A DNA stretch of 20,363 nt from Thioalkalivibrio nitratireducens. GTDB taxonomy: Bacteria; Pseudomonadota; Gammaproteobacteria; Ectothiorhodospirales; Ectothiorhodospiraceae. The translations under genes were made by a program, and so were the position numbers. Below the pieces are notes generated by a model that saw only the letters and a list, made by a program, of their open reading frames with translations, made no database searches and was not told the DNA's origin. The stretch lies in contig JAABSN010000046.1 of the NCBI GenBank assembly GCA_011390385.1, forward strand, positions 1-20,363, given 5' to 3'. This document shows positions 1 through 7,059 of the stretch, piece after piece; the first letter of the stretch is position 1; each line of letters opens with the position of its first letter.

Positions 1-33
1 GGGTTCTTTCACGCTCACTGCCATGGCCATGCG

Positions 34-187
34 TGCCACCCCGACACATGAAAGTTGAGGGCGTAGGGTGTCAATGAGCGCAGCGAATTGCACCGTTCGA
101 GGCCCGGAAGCCTGAAGATCAGGACCGGCGTGGTAACGGTGCGGTTCGGCTGCGCCTCACGGCACCCTACGCGGGTTCTTTCACGCT
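34..187 (+). repeat. Double-hairpin palindromic repeat, copy A (REP/MITE-like)
   Basis: The core at 61-172 begins GCGTAGGGTG and ends CACCCTACGC, so it has 10-bp terminal inverted repeats. Each half can fold on its own: a GGTGTCAAT/ATTGCACC arm pair on the left and a GGTGC/GCACC pair on the right. The reverse complement of 2991-3137 matches the core closely, and the flanks also share patches (CCGACA on one side, a TTCACG on the other). Its right edge abuts the stop codon (186-188) of the deacetylase-like gene, so it may act as a transcription end for that gene. There is no ORF inside. It is non-autonomous if mobile. Confidence is high that it is a repeat and low on mechanism. Confidence 0.8.
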
Positions 188-1415
188 AACTACGCAGCGC
201 ATACCCCCGCAACCCCGGATGACCAGACAGCAGAGCGTCCACTCGCGTCCGCACCTCTGCCCTCACCTCTCCTGGCATCAACGGGTCGACCCGCTGCGTG
301 AACAGCCGCTCGAAGTATTCTTCCTCTTCGTCGAGGTCCCAGTCGACTGCGCGGAGCAGCGCCTCACCTTCCGGCGGGATGGCTTCCGGCAGTTCACGCC
401 CCGACAGCAGCCCCCAGACACCCGTCCAGCAGCGGGCCAGCGCCAGCGGATGATAACCGCCGCCCCCGAGCACCAGCAGGCGCGGCGTCCCGTCCGCGTG
501 CCTTGGGGCATCCGCGAGTATCCATGACACCACCTCCAGGAAGAGCTGCGTGGAGATGCGGAACTTGCCCAATGGGTCGGGACCCAGGATATCCGTGCCC
601 GCCTGCAGAACGACCACCGCGGGCCGGAAGGCCTCCAGCACCGCCGGCCACAGGCGTTCGAACACATGGCGGTATTCGTCGTCGTTCACGCCTTTGGGCA
701 GTGGCATGTTGACCGCGTTGGCGAGCGGGCCGACATCCGCGATGCCGCCGCCCTCGAAGGGATAGGCGTAGGCAGTATCCATGTGCAGCGAAAGCGTCAG
801 TACTTCGGAATCGTGGCGAAACGCGGCTTCGACGCCATCGCCATGGTGAGCGTCGATGTCGACGTATAGCACCCGCAAACCCTCGCGCCGCAGCCGCAGG
901 ATTCCCAGCACGGGATCGTTCAGGTAACAGAACCCCCGCGCGGCATCGGCCCGCGCATGGTGCATCCCGCCTGCCGGGTTGAAGGCCATCAGACCGTCCA
1001 GCACCAACTCGGCGCCCTGGATGCTACCGTGGGTGGCGGTCGCGGGTGTGGTGAAAAAGCCGGGGAAAAACGGGTTCTCGAAGTTGCCGATGTTGTGCCG
1101 CTGCCGATGGCGGTGCGCAACCTTGCCCTCCGCCTCGCATTGTCGCAGCGCATCGATGTACTCGCCGGTGTGGAACCGTTCGAGTTCCAGCGGCGTTGCT
1201 GGCCGGGAGGTGCGGAACTCGGACTCTGCAAGGGCCCCGTAAGCCCGAATCAGGTCCAGGGTCAGCGAGACGCGGGGAATGCCCAACGGGTGGTTGTCGC
1301 CGTAGGAATGCCGCCGGTAGCGCTCGGCGCCGATCAGCACCGCGTTACGGGTCGCCGCAAGCAATGGCCTGTTGGTGTCTTCATTCAACCCATAGGCTCC
1401 TGACAAGGTAAACAC
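186..1415 (-). CDS. Histone deacetylase family protein (AcuC/HDAC-like amidohydrolase)
   Basis: A zinc-dependent deacetylase of the arginase/deacetylase fold. Family members remove acetyl groups from lysines, acetylpolyamines or other acylamides in the cytoplasm; the substrate here cannot be read from sequence. Key residues are all visible in the 409-residue product: twin histidines GGMHH (His152/153), the zinc-site motif VDIDAHHGDGV (Asp188, His190), the third ligand in QAGTDILGPDPLG (Asp275) and the catalytic tyrosine in GGGGYHP (Tyr321). The N-terminal HPLGIPRV segment (about residue 42) is also family-typical. The listed start is a GTG without a clear Shine-Dalgarno; an internal GTG near residue 26 (VLIGAERYR) fits the usual family N-terminus better, so the true start is uncertain. 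It is the last gene before repeat copy A and lies downstream of the small oxygenase-like ORF on the same strand. Confidence 0.9.
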   Translation of the reverse strand: MFTLSGAYGLNEDTNRPLLAATRNAVLIGAERYRRHSYGDNHPLGIPRVSLTLDLIRAYGALAESEFRTSRPATPLELERFHTGEYIDALRQCEAEGKVAHRHRQRHNIGNFENPFFPGFFTTPATATHGSIQGAELVLDGLMAFNPAGGMHHARADAARGFCYLNDPVLGILRLRREGLRVLYVDIDAHHGDGVEAAFRHDSEVLTLSLHMDTAYAYPFEGGGIADVGPLANAVNMPLPKGVNDDEYRHVFERLWPAVLEAFRPAVVVLQAGTDILGPDPLGKFRISTQLFLEVVSWILADAPRHADGTPRLLVLGGGGYHPLALARCWTGVWGLLSGRELPEAIPPEGEALLRAVDWDLDEEEEYFERLFTQRVDPLMPGEVRAEVRTRVDALLSGHPGLRGYALRS

Positions 1416-1438
1416 GCGATCTCGGACGAGACAACCGG

Positions 1439-1786
1439 TTACAGAGGACCGAAGTTCATGGCCAGCGAAAGGCGCTGCCCCTGACTCTCGTTCACCTCCA
1501 CTTCGTGCGGAATCTCCGGCGGAAAGAAGACGAACAGCCCCGACTCCGGGACCACGGCGAGTGGCGGACCACCCGCATGGATCAGCAGGCGCCCCGAACC
1601 CGGGGGCGCCGCGACGTAGTAGACTCCCGAGAGTAACTCATCATTGTCATCATGGCTGTGCAGATGATCGATGGCGGCGCGCCCTGGCTTGGCCATGATC
1701 ACCCGAATGCCTCCAACCTCCTGACGTCGTGCGCGATCCGAAGGTTCCGAAGACCGAAACGCATCCCGATAAGTGGAAAACCCCAT
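1439..1786 (-). CDS. Short 2OG-Fe(II) oxygenase-like protein, probably lacking its N-terminal half
   Basis: The product (115 residues from the ATG at 1786) resembles the C-terminal catalytic half of small putative 2OG-Fe(II) oxygenases (the TIGR02466-like group). Visible hallmarks are the HSHD segment followed by LLSGVYYVAAP, then GSGRLLIH, a FFPPEIPHEVEVN segment with the distal histidine, and QRLSLAMNFG with the arginine expected to bind 2-oxoglutarate. Members of that group are, as I recall, near 200 residues, so this one appears truncated at the N terminus. The frame stays open to 1855, but that would run through the pilin leader on the other strand, and the extra residues look non-coding. 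Shine-Dalgarno support for 1786 is weak. It could be a minimal cupin-like enzyme or a decaying fragment. It reads towards the deacetylase-like gene, 23 bases away. Confidence 0.55.
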   Translation of the reverse strand: MGFSTYRDAFRSSEPSDRARRQEVGGIRVIMAKPGRAAIDHLHSHDDNDELLSGVYYVAAPPGSGRLLIHAGGPPLAVVPESGLFVFFPPEIPHEVEVNESQGQRLSLAMNFGPL

Positions 1787-2288
1787 GCGCCACCGTGCCA
1801 CACCCAATGGCTTCACACTGATCGAACTGCTCATTGTAGTCGCAATCATCGGCATTCTGATTGCACTGGCCTACCCGCAGTATCAGAATTACGTGATCCG
1901 TGCCAACATCAGCGAGGCACTCCTCGAAATCAGCAAGGTTCGCACCGACCTGGCGGTGTTTCACGCGTTACAGGGTCGTTTCCCCGTCAACGGCGAAGAA
2001 AGGGAAGCGTTCCGGATCCTGCCTGATGAAGGCCATCCCGCAATCCGGAACCTGAGAGTTCAGGGTGTGGGTGCTTGCAATGAGAACGCCGGGTGCAACC
2101 GGTCGCGCATCGAGGTACAGCTGCGGAGGCCCGTGTACCTGGGCATCGGGGGCGATGCACACAGCCAACTGCGCCTGGATGGTCAGGCAGGACCCGCAGG
2201 GGTCATCGCATGGACCTGCGGCCCCAGGGATGTGCAGCCAGTCAAGATGCAGTGGCTGCCGGCAAGCTGCAGGACACCACCAACCTGA
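1785..2288 (+). CDS. Type IV prepilin (PilA-like major or minor pilin)
   Basis: Encodes a 167-residue prepilin. The short basic leader MRHRATPNG is followed by the PilD cleavage site G/FTLIE and the hydrophobic helix LLIVVAIIGILIALAYP, with Glu at mature position 5 and Tyr residues just after it. The globular part contains Cys98, Cys104, Cys145 and Cys162; the last two sit in WTC and LPASC, matching the C-terminal disulfide loop of PilA-type pilins. The ATG at 1785 is preferred over the GTG at 1773 because AGTGGA lies at suitable spacing before it and the leader then has normal length. No other pil or fimbrial assembly genes are in the window, so it is a solitary pilin using machinery encoded elsewhere. 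It starts head-to-head with the oxygenase-like ORF, overlapping by two bases. Confidence 0.88.
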   Translation: MRHRATPNGFTLIELLIVVAIIGILIALAYPQYQNYVIRANISEALLEISKVRTDLAVFHALQGRFPVNGEEREAFRILPDEGHPAIRNLRVQGVGACNENAGCNRSRIEVQLRRPVYLGIGGDAHSQLRLDGQAGPAGVIAWTCGPRDVQPVKMQWLPASCRTPPT

Positions 2289-2309
2289 GACAATTGCCAA
2301 CGCTGGCCG

Positions 2310-2348
2310 GCGGGCCCGAGAACCGAAAGGCCCGCTCTCCCCTCTTGC
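2310..2348 (+). terminator. Candidate intrinsic terminator after the pilin gene
   Basis: A perfect 7-bp stem GCGGGCC (2310-2316) pairs with GGCCCGC (2329-2335) across a 12-base loop. It is followed by a pyrimidine-rich run (TCTCCCCTCTT) rather than a pure T-tract. It sits 22 bases after the pilin stop, which supports a monocistronic pilin transcript. Confidence 0.55.
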
Positions 2349-2439
2349 CGCAATGTTCCGCAGCCGGTTGGTCCCCTGACCGACGGGCCATCTGCGGACA
2401 GAGTAATCGTACAAATACAGACGCTTGAGGCACTTGGAA

Positions 2440-2856
2440 ATGACCGAAACGAGACCCGTACCGACAATTTCATCCCTTGACCTGCATCGCATCGAGCAGT
2501 TGCTGGAGTCCCAGCCACCGGAAGCGCGGGCAGCACACTCCGCACTCGTCGACGAACTCAACCGCGCCAACGTGGTGGATCCGGCGGAGATATCGCCCGA
2601 CCAGGTCACGATGAATTCGACGGTGCGCTTTCGGACCGAGCCGGACGGAAAGGAATTCCAGCGCACGCTGGTCTACCCCGGAGGCATGGACGAAAGCCCC
2701 GAAAAAGTGTCCGTACTGGCACCCATCGGAAGCGCGATGCTCGGACTGTCCGTTGGTGACAGCATCGAGTGGCCCGCGCCCCGCGGTGGAAAAATGACCG
2801 TACGCATCATGGAAATCCTCTATCAACCCGAAGCATCAGGCCAGCTCCATCGGTAG
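2440..2856 (+). CDS. rnk: Nucleoside diphosphate kinase regulator Rnk (GreA/GreB-fold RNA polymerase binder)
   Basis: The 138-residue product matches Rnk. There is a short N-terminal helical segment (DLHRIEQLLE and ARAAHSALVDELNRANVV, about residues 17-47), then the GreA/GreB C-terminal-like domain with VTMNSTVRFR, LVYPGG, VSVLAPIGSAMLGLSVGD and a final IMEILYQPEA strand. Rnk binds RNA polymerase near the secondary channel and in Escherichia coli and Pseudomonas influences Ndk levels, alginate and stress responses; its short coiled coil lacks the acidic tip that confers Gre cleavage activity. The ATG at 2440 is chosen because GAGG lies nine bases upstream; an in-frame TTG at 2425 is less likely. 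It is transcribed alone, converging on the Amt-fusion gene across repeat copy B. Confidence 0.92.
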   Translation: MTETRPVPTISSLDLHRIEQLLESQPPEARAAHSALVDELNRANVVDPAEISPDQVTMNSTVRFRTEPDGKEFQRTLVYPGGMDESPEKVSVLAPIGSAMLGLSVGDSIEWPAPRGGKMTVRIMEILYQPEASGQLHR

Positions 2857-2960
2857 ATGAAGGCAAGGATGCGCCCACCGATTATCTTTATGCACCCGGC
2901 AAACCAGGGCTCGGGCAACACGCCCCACCTGTCATAACCAACGACTCGCGGCAGCCCGGA

Positions 2961-2990
2961 AGGATGGCTGGTTTAAGGATGGCCGGTTTA
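2961..2990 (+). repeat. Two-unit 15-bp tandem repeat
   Basis: AGGATGGCTGGTTTA (2961-2975) is followed directly by AGGATGGCCGGTTTA (2976-2990), a perfect head-to-tail duplication apart from one C/T difference. It lies in the intergenic space after rnk and abuts the left flank of repeat copy B. Confidence 0.8.
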
Positions 2991-3137
2991 TCGTGAACAT
3001 CGATCTCGTAGGGTGCCGTAAGGCGCAGCCGAACCGCACCGATACCACGTCGGCCCTGGTTCCAGGCCCCTGGGCCCCGAACGGCGCAATTCGCTGCGCT
3101 CATTGGCACCCTACGCCTCGCGCTGTCCGGGGTGACA
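2991..3137 (-). repeat. Double-hairpin palindromic repeat, copy B (inverted relative to copy A)
   Basis: The core at 3007-3116 runs from CGTAGGGTGCCG to GGCACCCTACGC. Read on the minus strand it aligns with copy A almost base for base, including the internal AATGAGCGCAGCGAATTG block and the GTGCGGTTCGGCTGCGCC block, with scattered substitutions in the centre. It fills the roughly 300-base convergent space between rnk and the Amt-fusion gene, so it may act as a bidirectional transcription stop. Together with copy A it brackets a 2.8-kb block in inverted orientation. Confidence 0.8.
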
Positions 3138-3154
3138 CTGCAAGACCATGAGCT

Positions 3155-6100
3155 TCAGCGTGGCATCATTCTTACGTGATGGAGATCCACCAACGGGTGT
3201 GGCTGGCCGATATGAAACCCCTGCGCGTAATCGACACCGAGTTCGATCAGGTGCCGCAGAACGGCCTCACTTTCGACATATTCCGCGATGGTTTTCAGCC
3301 CCATGGTGTGGCCGATGGTATTGATCGACTGCACCATGGCAAGATCGATCGGATCCCGCTCGATGTGCTTTACGAAACTCCCGTCGATCTTGAGATAATC
3401 CACGGGCATCGCCTTGAGATAAGCGAACGACGACAACCCGCTGCCGAAATCATCCAACGCAAAGGTGCATCCAAGCCGCTTCACCTGCCGGATGAACTCC
3501 ACGACCTTGGACAGGTTCGCGACCGCCGAACTCTCGGTAACCTCGATACAGATTGCACCGGTCGGCAGCCCGGCACGCTCGAGGCCCCTGAAGACGGCCT
3601 CCCGGAAACGGGCGTCGCTCAGTGATGCGCCAGAGAGGTTGATCCCGAACGTGCTCTCGATCTCGCCCCGCTGGCGGAACAGGTCGCCAAGCCAGGACAG
3701 GGTATTGTTGAAGACCCATTCGTCGATCTGCGGCATCAGACCGTAACGCTCCGCCGCGGGGATGAAGTGCTCCGGGCTGACGATCCGGCCGCCCTCCTCC
3801 AGACGCACGAGGATCTCGTAATGGGAAATGGATGCTGCCTCGGGTGGCAGAGCCATGATCGGTTGCGCATAGAGCCGCAGGCGATCCTGATCCAATGCGG
3901 CACGCAGTCGGGTCACCCACTGCATCTGTCCATGCTGCAAGACGACATGGTCATCGTCCTTGCGGTAGACATGCAGGCGGTTCCTGCCCGACTCCTTTGC
4001 CGCGTAACAGGCGGTATCCGCGGCGGACAGCAGCCTGCTGAGGTCGTGATCCTCGGGAGACACGACAACCAGACCGATGCTGACCCCGATGGCGAAAGTC
4101 TTGCCGTCCCACGAAAAACGGAATTCCTGAATCAGCCCGCGCAACCTCTCCGCCATTTCGGTCGCCTTGCGCAGGGAACATCCCAGAAAAAGGATACCGA
4201 ACTCGTCTCCTCCCAGCCGCGCGAGAACATCGGAATCGCGCACCTGATCCCGCAGCAGGGTCGTCACCTGACGCAGGAGCTCATCGCCGGCAACGTGGCC
4301 GCAGGTGTCATTCACGACCTTGAACTGGTCGAGATCCAGATAGCACAGCACATGGCTGGTCTCGGAATCGCGCGGGGTGCTCAGCAGTGCCAGCAGGCGG
4401 CGTTCGAATTCTCGCCGGTTGGGAACCCCGGTAAGTGCATCATGCCTGGCCTGGTAGGTGAGTTCGCGGGTCAGGTTCAAGGTCACCGTCACATCATGGA
4501 AGACCAGCACTGCGCCGATGACATGACCATTGCGGTCGCGTATCGGTGCGGCCGTATCCTGAACCGGGACATGTATTCCATCCCGCCGGATCAGCATCCC
4601 ATGGTCATGGCGGCGCGCCTCCTTGCCCCGCAGGAGGACGTCCCGCACGGGATTCTCCATGGGTGCACTGGTCAACTCGTCCTCGAGACGATAGACCTGT
4701 CTCACACCGCGTCCCCTCGCCTCATCGAGTGCCCAACCGGTCAGGCGCTCTGCGACCGGGTTCAAGTACTGGATGGTACCGGACTCATCGGTGGTGATGA
4801 CGCCATCGCCAATCGACGCCAGCGTCACCTCGGCAAGGTCACGCTGACTCTGAAGCTGGTCGAGAATCTGGCGACGCTCGGTCACGTCACGCAACAAGGC
4901 GGTCAATATGCGCTCGTTGCCGAGGCGGCTTTCGCTGACCGAAATTTCCACATAACGCATCGCCTCGCCTTGGCGCCGGATCCTCAATTCGAGCTTCCGG
5001 CCCGGAACCCACGTCCGCGCCCGCGCGGAGTCATCAGGCGCGCAGCCAGCGAGCAGGACATTCACGGGTTGCCCTATGGCGTGGGCCGCAGGCATGCCGA
5101 AAAGCTGCTCCGCTCCCGGATTGACGCTCCGCACCAGTCCGTCCGCACTGACCGTGACGATCCCTTCACGGACGTCGCGAATGATGGCACGGGTGTGGTC
5201 GATCGCCTTTTCGAGTGCATCCATCACCCGGTTGTAGCCTGCCGCGATCTGACCCACCTCGGTGAAGGGCTCCACCGGAACCCGCACGCTCAGGTCACGC
5301 GTCTTTTCCTGCGCCTCCATGGTCTGCAGCAGTTCCTGCAATTCGGTCTGGGCGCCGTGTTCAGATACATTCAACCCGATCCGCTCGGCCTCCGGACTCA
5401 CTCGCAAGGGGTGAATGCGGTCGATTCCCTTCAGAACAAGGAATGCGACCCCAAAAGACCACAATCCACAAGTGGCGATCCCGACAAGCTGAACGCCAAG
5501 CTGTTCTGTCCTCGACAACCCGGTCCCAAGCACTTCAAGGTCACCGAAGAGCGCCACTGCGGCTGTGCCCCATATACCGGCTATCAGATGAGAGGGTACA
5601 GCGCCCACAGCGTCGTCGACACGCCTGCGCAGGAACCATTCATGGCTGAGAACCATCACGCCACTTCCCATCAGGCCGATCAAGACCGCCTCCGACGCGG
5701 CGACCGCATGCGCACCCGCAGTGATCGCCACAAGGCCGGCAATCGCGCCATTGAGCGCGTACATGACTTCTGCCTGGCCGCGCAGCCGCCACCCCAGGAA
5801 CAGACCCATCAGGATCCCCGATATCGCGGACAGCGTGGTGTTCGCCAGTATCGCCGGCACCGTGCCGTCCAGGCGCAGGGTGCTTCCTCCGTTGAAACCG
5901 AACCAACCGAAAAACAGGAGCAGGACACCCAGCATCGCCAACGGCAGATTCCCGCCGGTGATCGCGTGAGGACCGGACCGGCCGGTGTCGAAACGTCCGC
6001 TTCTCGGGCCAATGACCAGCACAGCCGCCAGGGCGACCCAACCACCTACTCCATGGACCACGGTTGCTCCGGCGAAATCGACGAACCCGAGTCCCTCGAG

Positions 6101-6553
6101 CCAGCCCGTCGCCCCGCCCAGGGCTCCGCCCCAGGCCCAGTGCCCGAAGATCGGATAAATCAGGCCGGCAACCGCGATTGTGACAATGACATATGCACTG
6201 AAACGCATGCGCTCAGCAACCGCGCCGGAAACAATCGTCGCCGCGGTTGCGCAGAACATGGCCTGAAAGATGAAAAAGGCACTGAACCAGGGGTCAGTTC
6301 CATATCCCACGGACGCAAGGAAGGGGCCGGTCCCGACCAGCCCGAGGAGGCTCGAACCGAACATGAGCGCGAATCCGAAGACCCAGAAAAGCGCTACGGC
6401 CACCGCGAAGTCGGCGACGTTCTTGATGGCCACGTTGATCGCGTTCTTGCTTCGGGTCAGACCCGACTCGAGACACAGGAACCCTGCCTGCATCGTGAAG
6501 ACGAGGGCCGCGGAGAGAAGGATCCACAGAATGTCGATCTGGCTCGAGTTCAT
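3155..6553 (-). CDS. Ammonium transporter (Amt) fused to HAMP-like, PAS, PAS, GGDEF and EAL domains
   Basis: An 1132-residue membrane sensor predicted to make and/or break down c-di-GMP. Residues 1-395 are a full Amt/Rh-type channel with about 11 helices; DFAGATVVHG (Asp159, His167) and SHLIAG (His322) keep the pore aspartate and twin histidines. A HAMP-like linker (about 400-455) precedes PAS domains (about 456-560 and 568-690). The GGDEF domain (695-862) has an exact GGDEF at 781-785 and an RDSD inhibitory site at 772-775. The EAL domain (880-1122) has EIL instead of EAL at 913-915 but keeps NLSG, EVTES, DDFGSG, YLKIDGS, AEYVE and QGFHIG, so phosphodiesterase activity is plausible. The start at 6553 is chosen because it begins the first Amt helix; the frame extends 191 residues further upstream but that part looks non-coding. 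No PII gene is adjacent. Confidence 0.93.
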   Translation of the reverse strand: MNSSQIDILWILLSAALVFTMQAGFLCLESGLTRSKNAINVAIKNVADFAVAVALFWVFGFALMFGSSLLGLVGTGPFLASVGYGTDPWFSAFFIFQAMFCATAATIVSGAVAERMRFSAYVIVTIAVAGLIYPIFGHWAWGGALGGATGWLEGLGFVDFAGATVVHGVGGWVALAAVLVIGPRSGRFDTGRSGPHAITGGNLPLAMLGVLLLFFGWFGFNGGSTLRLDGTVPAILANTTLSAISGILMGLFLGWRLRGQAEVMYALNGAIAGLVAITAGAHAVAASEAVLIGLMGSGVMVLSHEWFLRRRVDDAVGAVPSHLIAGIWGTAAVALFGDLEVLGTGLSRTEQLGVQLVGIATCGLWSFGVAFLVLKGIDRIHPLRVSPEAERIGLNVSEHGAQTELQELLQTMEAQEKTRDLSVRVPVEPFTEVGQIAAGYNRVMDALEKAIDHTRAIIRDVREGIVTVSADGLVRSVNPGAEQLFGMPAAHAIGQPVNVLLAGCAPDDSARARTWVPGRKLELRIRRQGEAMRYVEISVSESRLGNERILTALLRDVTERRQILDQLQSQRDLAEVTLASIGDGVITTDESGTIQYLNPVAERLTGWALDEARGRGVRQVYRLEDELTSAPMENPVRDVLLRGKEARRHDHGMLIRRDGIHVPVQDTAAPIRDRNGHVIGAVLVFHDVTVTLNLTRELTYQARHDALTGVPNRREFERRLLALLSTPRDSETSHVLCYLDLDQFKVVNDTCGHVAGDELLRQVTTLLRDQVRDSDVLARLGGDEFGILFLGCSLRKATEMAERLRGLIQEFRFSWDGKTFAIGVSIGLVVVSPEDHDLSRLLSAADTACYAAKESGRNRLHVYRKDDDHVVLQHGQMQWVTRLRAALDQDRLRLYAQPIMALPPEAASISHYEILVRLEEGGRIVSPEHFIPAAERYGLMPQIDEWVFNNTLSWLGDLFRQRGEIESTFGINLSGASLSDARFREAVFRGLERAGLPTGAICIEVTESSAVANLSKVVEFIRQVKRLGCTFALDDFGSGLSSFAYLKAMPVDYLKIDGSFVKHIERDPIDLAMVQSINTIGHTMGLKTIAEYVESEAVLRHLIELGVDYAQGFHIGQPHPLVDLHHVRMMPR

Positions 6554-6632
6554 GCGTCGTTTCCAGCACGCTGCGAAAAAAGTATCCGATTGCACTGTTT
6601 CAGGGAGACTGATCGGCCGCCTGCGGCAAAGT

Positions 6633-6654
6633 GGTGCGTCCTGACAGGCGCACC
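6633..6654. promoter_or_regulatory. Inverted repeat upstream of the Amt-fusion gene (possible operator or leader hairpin)
   Basis: GGTGCG (6633-6638) and CCTG (6640-6643) pair with CAGG (6645-6648) and CGCACC (6649-6654), leaving one bulged T and a one-base centre. As DNA this is a near-perfect 22-bp palindrome, typical in size of a dimeric regulator site. It lies 80-101 bases upstream of the Amt-fusion start. The regulator is unknown. Confidence 0.35.
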
Positions 6655-6805
6655 GCATGGAACTCGCCCGGTACCAGCCGGACTTGCATGCAATAACGCT
6701 GACGGAAGGCACCCGATACCGGTCGGGGAACTGCAGGATCGATGCCAGTCGACACCTGAACACAATGTCTCGGCATACTGCCCTCTGGAGAAGCGCTGAC
6801 TCATT

Positions 6806-6835
6806 CGTCATCGCACGAAGCGACGCGGCGATCCA
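6806..6835 (+). repeat. Degenerate copy of a widespread interspersed GC-rich repeat
   Basis: CGTCATCGCACGAAGCGACG followed by CGGCGATCCAT resembles the common interspersed motif CGTCATTGCGAGGAGCGAAG...GCGGCAATCCAT that I recall from many bacterial genomes, with a deletion of about five bases in the middle. Identification is from memory and only one copy is present here. Confidence 0.4.
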
Positions 6836-7059
6836 TAAGGCATTGATTTCATGAGAGCCACTCGGATGTCGAGCTGCGCTCGCCCTTCGGGCCAGCCTCC
6901 GGCTGTTCAATACGCTGTTCACCAAGGAACCGGACACGCGGCTCAATTGGCGCACCACCTGTGAGTTTCGCGAACGAACGCCTTCGGTAATGGTCCGGTA
7001 GAACAGATGCGTACGTTGGAAACCAGCTACCGTGCTTCGCCGCAAATGAAGGAAACTCC

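Larger units (their letters stand above)
6554..7059. other. Non-coding divergent intergenic region
   Basis: The 506 bases lie between the divergent starts of the Amt-fusion gene and the small membrane-protein gene. Open frames cross it on both strands but none has a recognisable protein, a good ribosome site or a domain. It holds the dyad at 6633-6654, a 10-bp palindrome TTGCATGCAA at 6684-6693 and a degenerate interspersed repeat at 6806-6835. I searched for a sigma-54 element (GG and GC ten bases apart) before the Amt gene and found no convincing match. Confidence 0.6.

Noticed and set aside
1..3150. The inverted repeats as ends of a composite transposon
   Set aside because: No transposase or integrase gene lies between or next to them. 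The elements look like self-contained hairpin repeats.
6620..6645. A sigma-54-like GG/GC pair upstream of the Amt fusion
   Set aside because: The GG and GC doublets on the minus strand are 12 bases apart, not the required 10, and the surrounding bases do not match.
3767..6799. A 1010-codon open frame on the plus strand, antisense to the Amt-fusion gene
   Set aside because: It is the mirror of a long GC-rich coding sequence. Its translation is low in hydrophobic order, rich in His, Gln, Arg and Pro, and shows no domain, while the opposite strand has five well-conserved domains.
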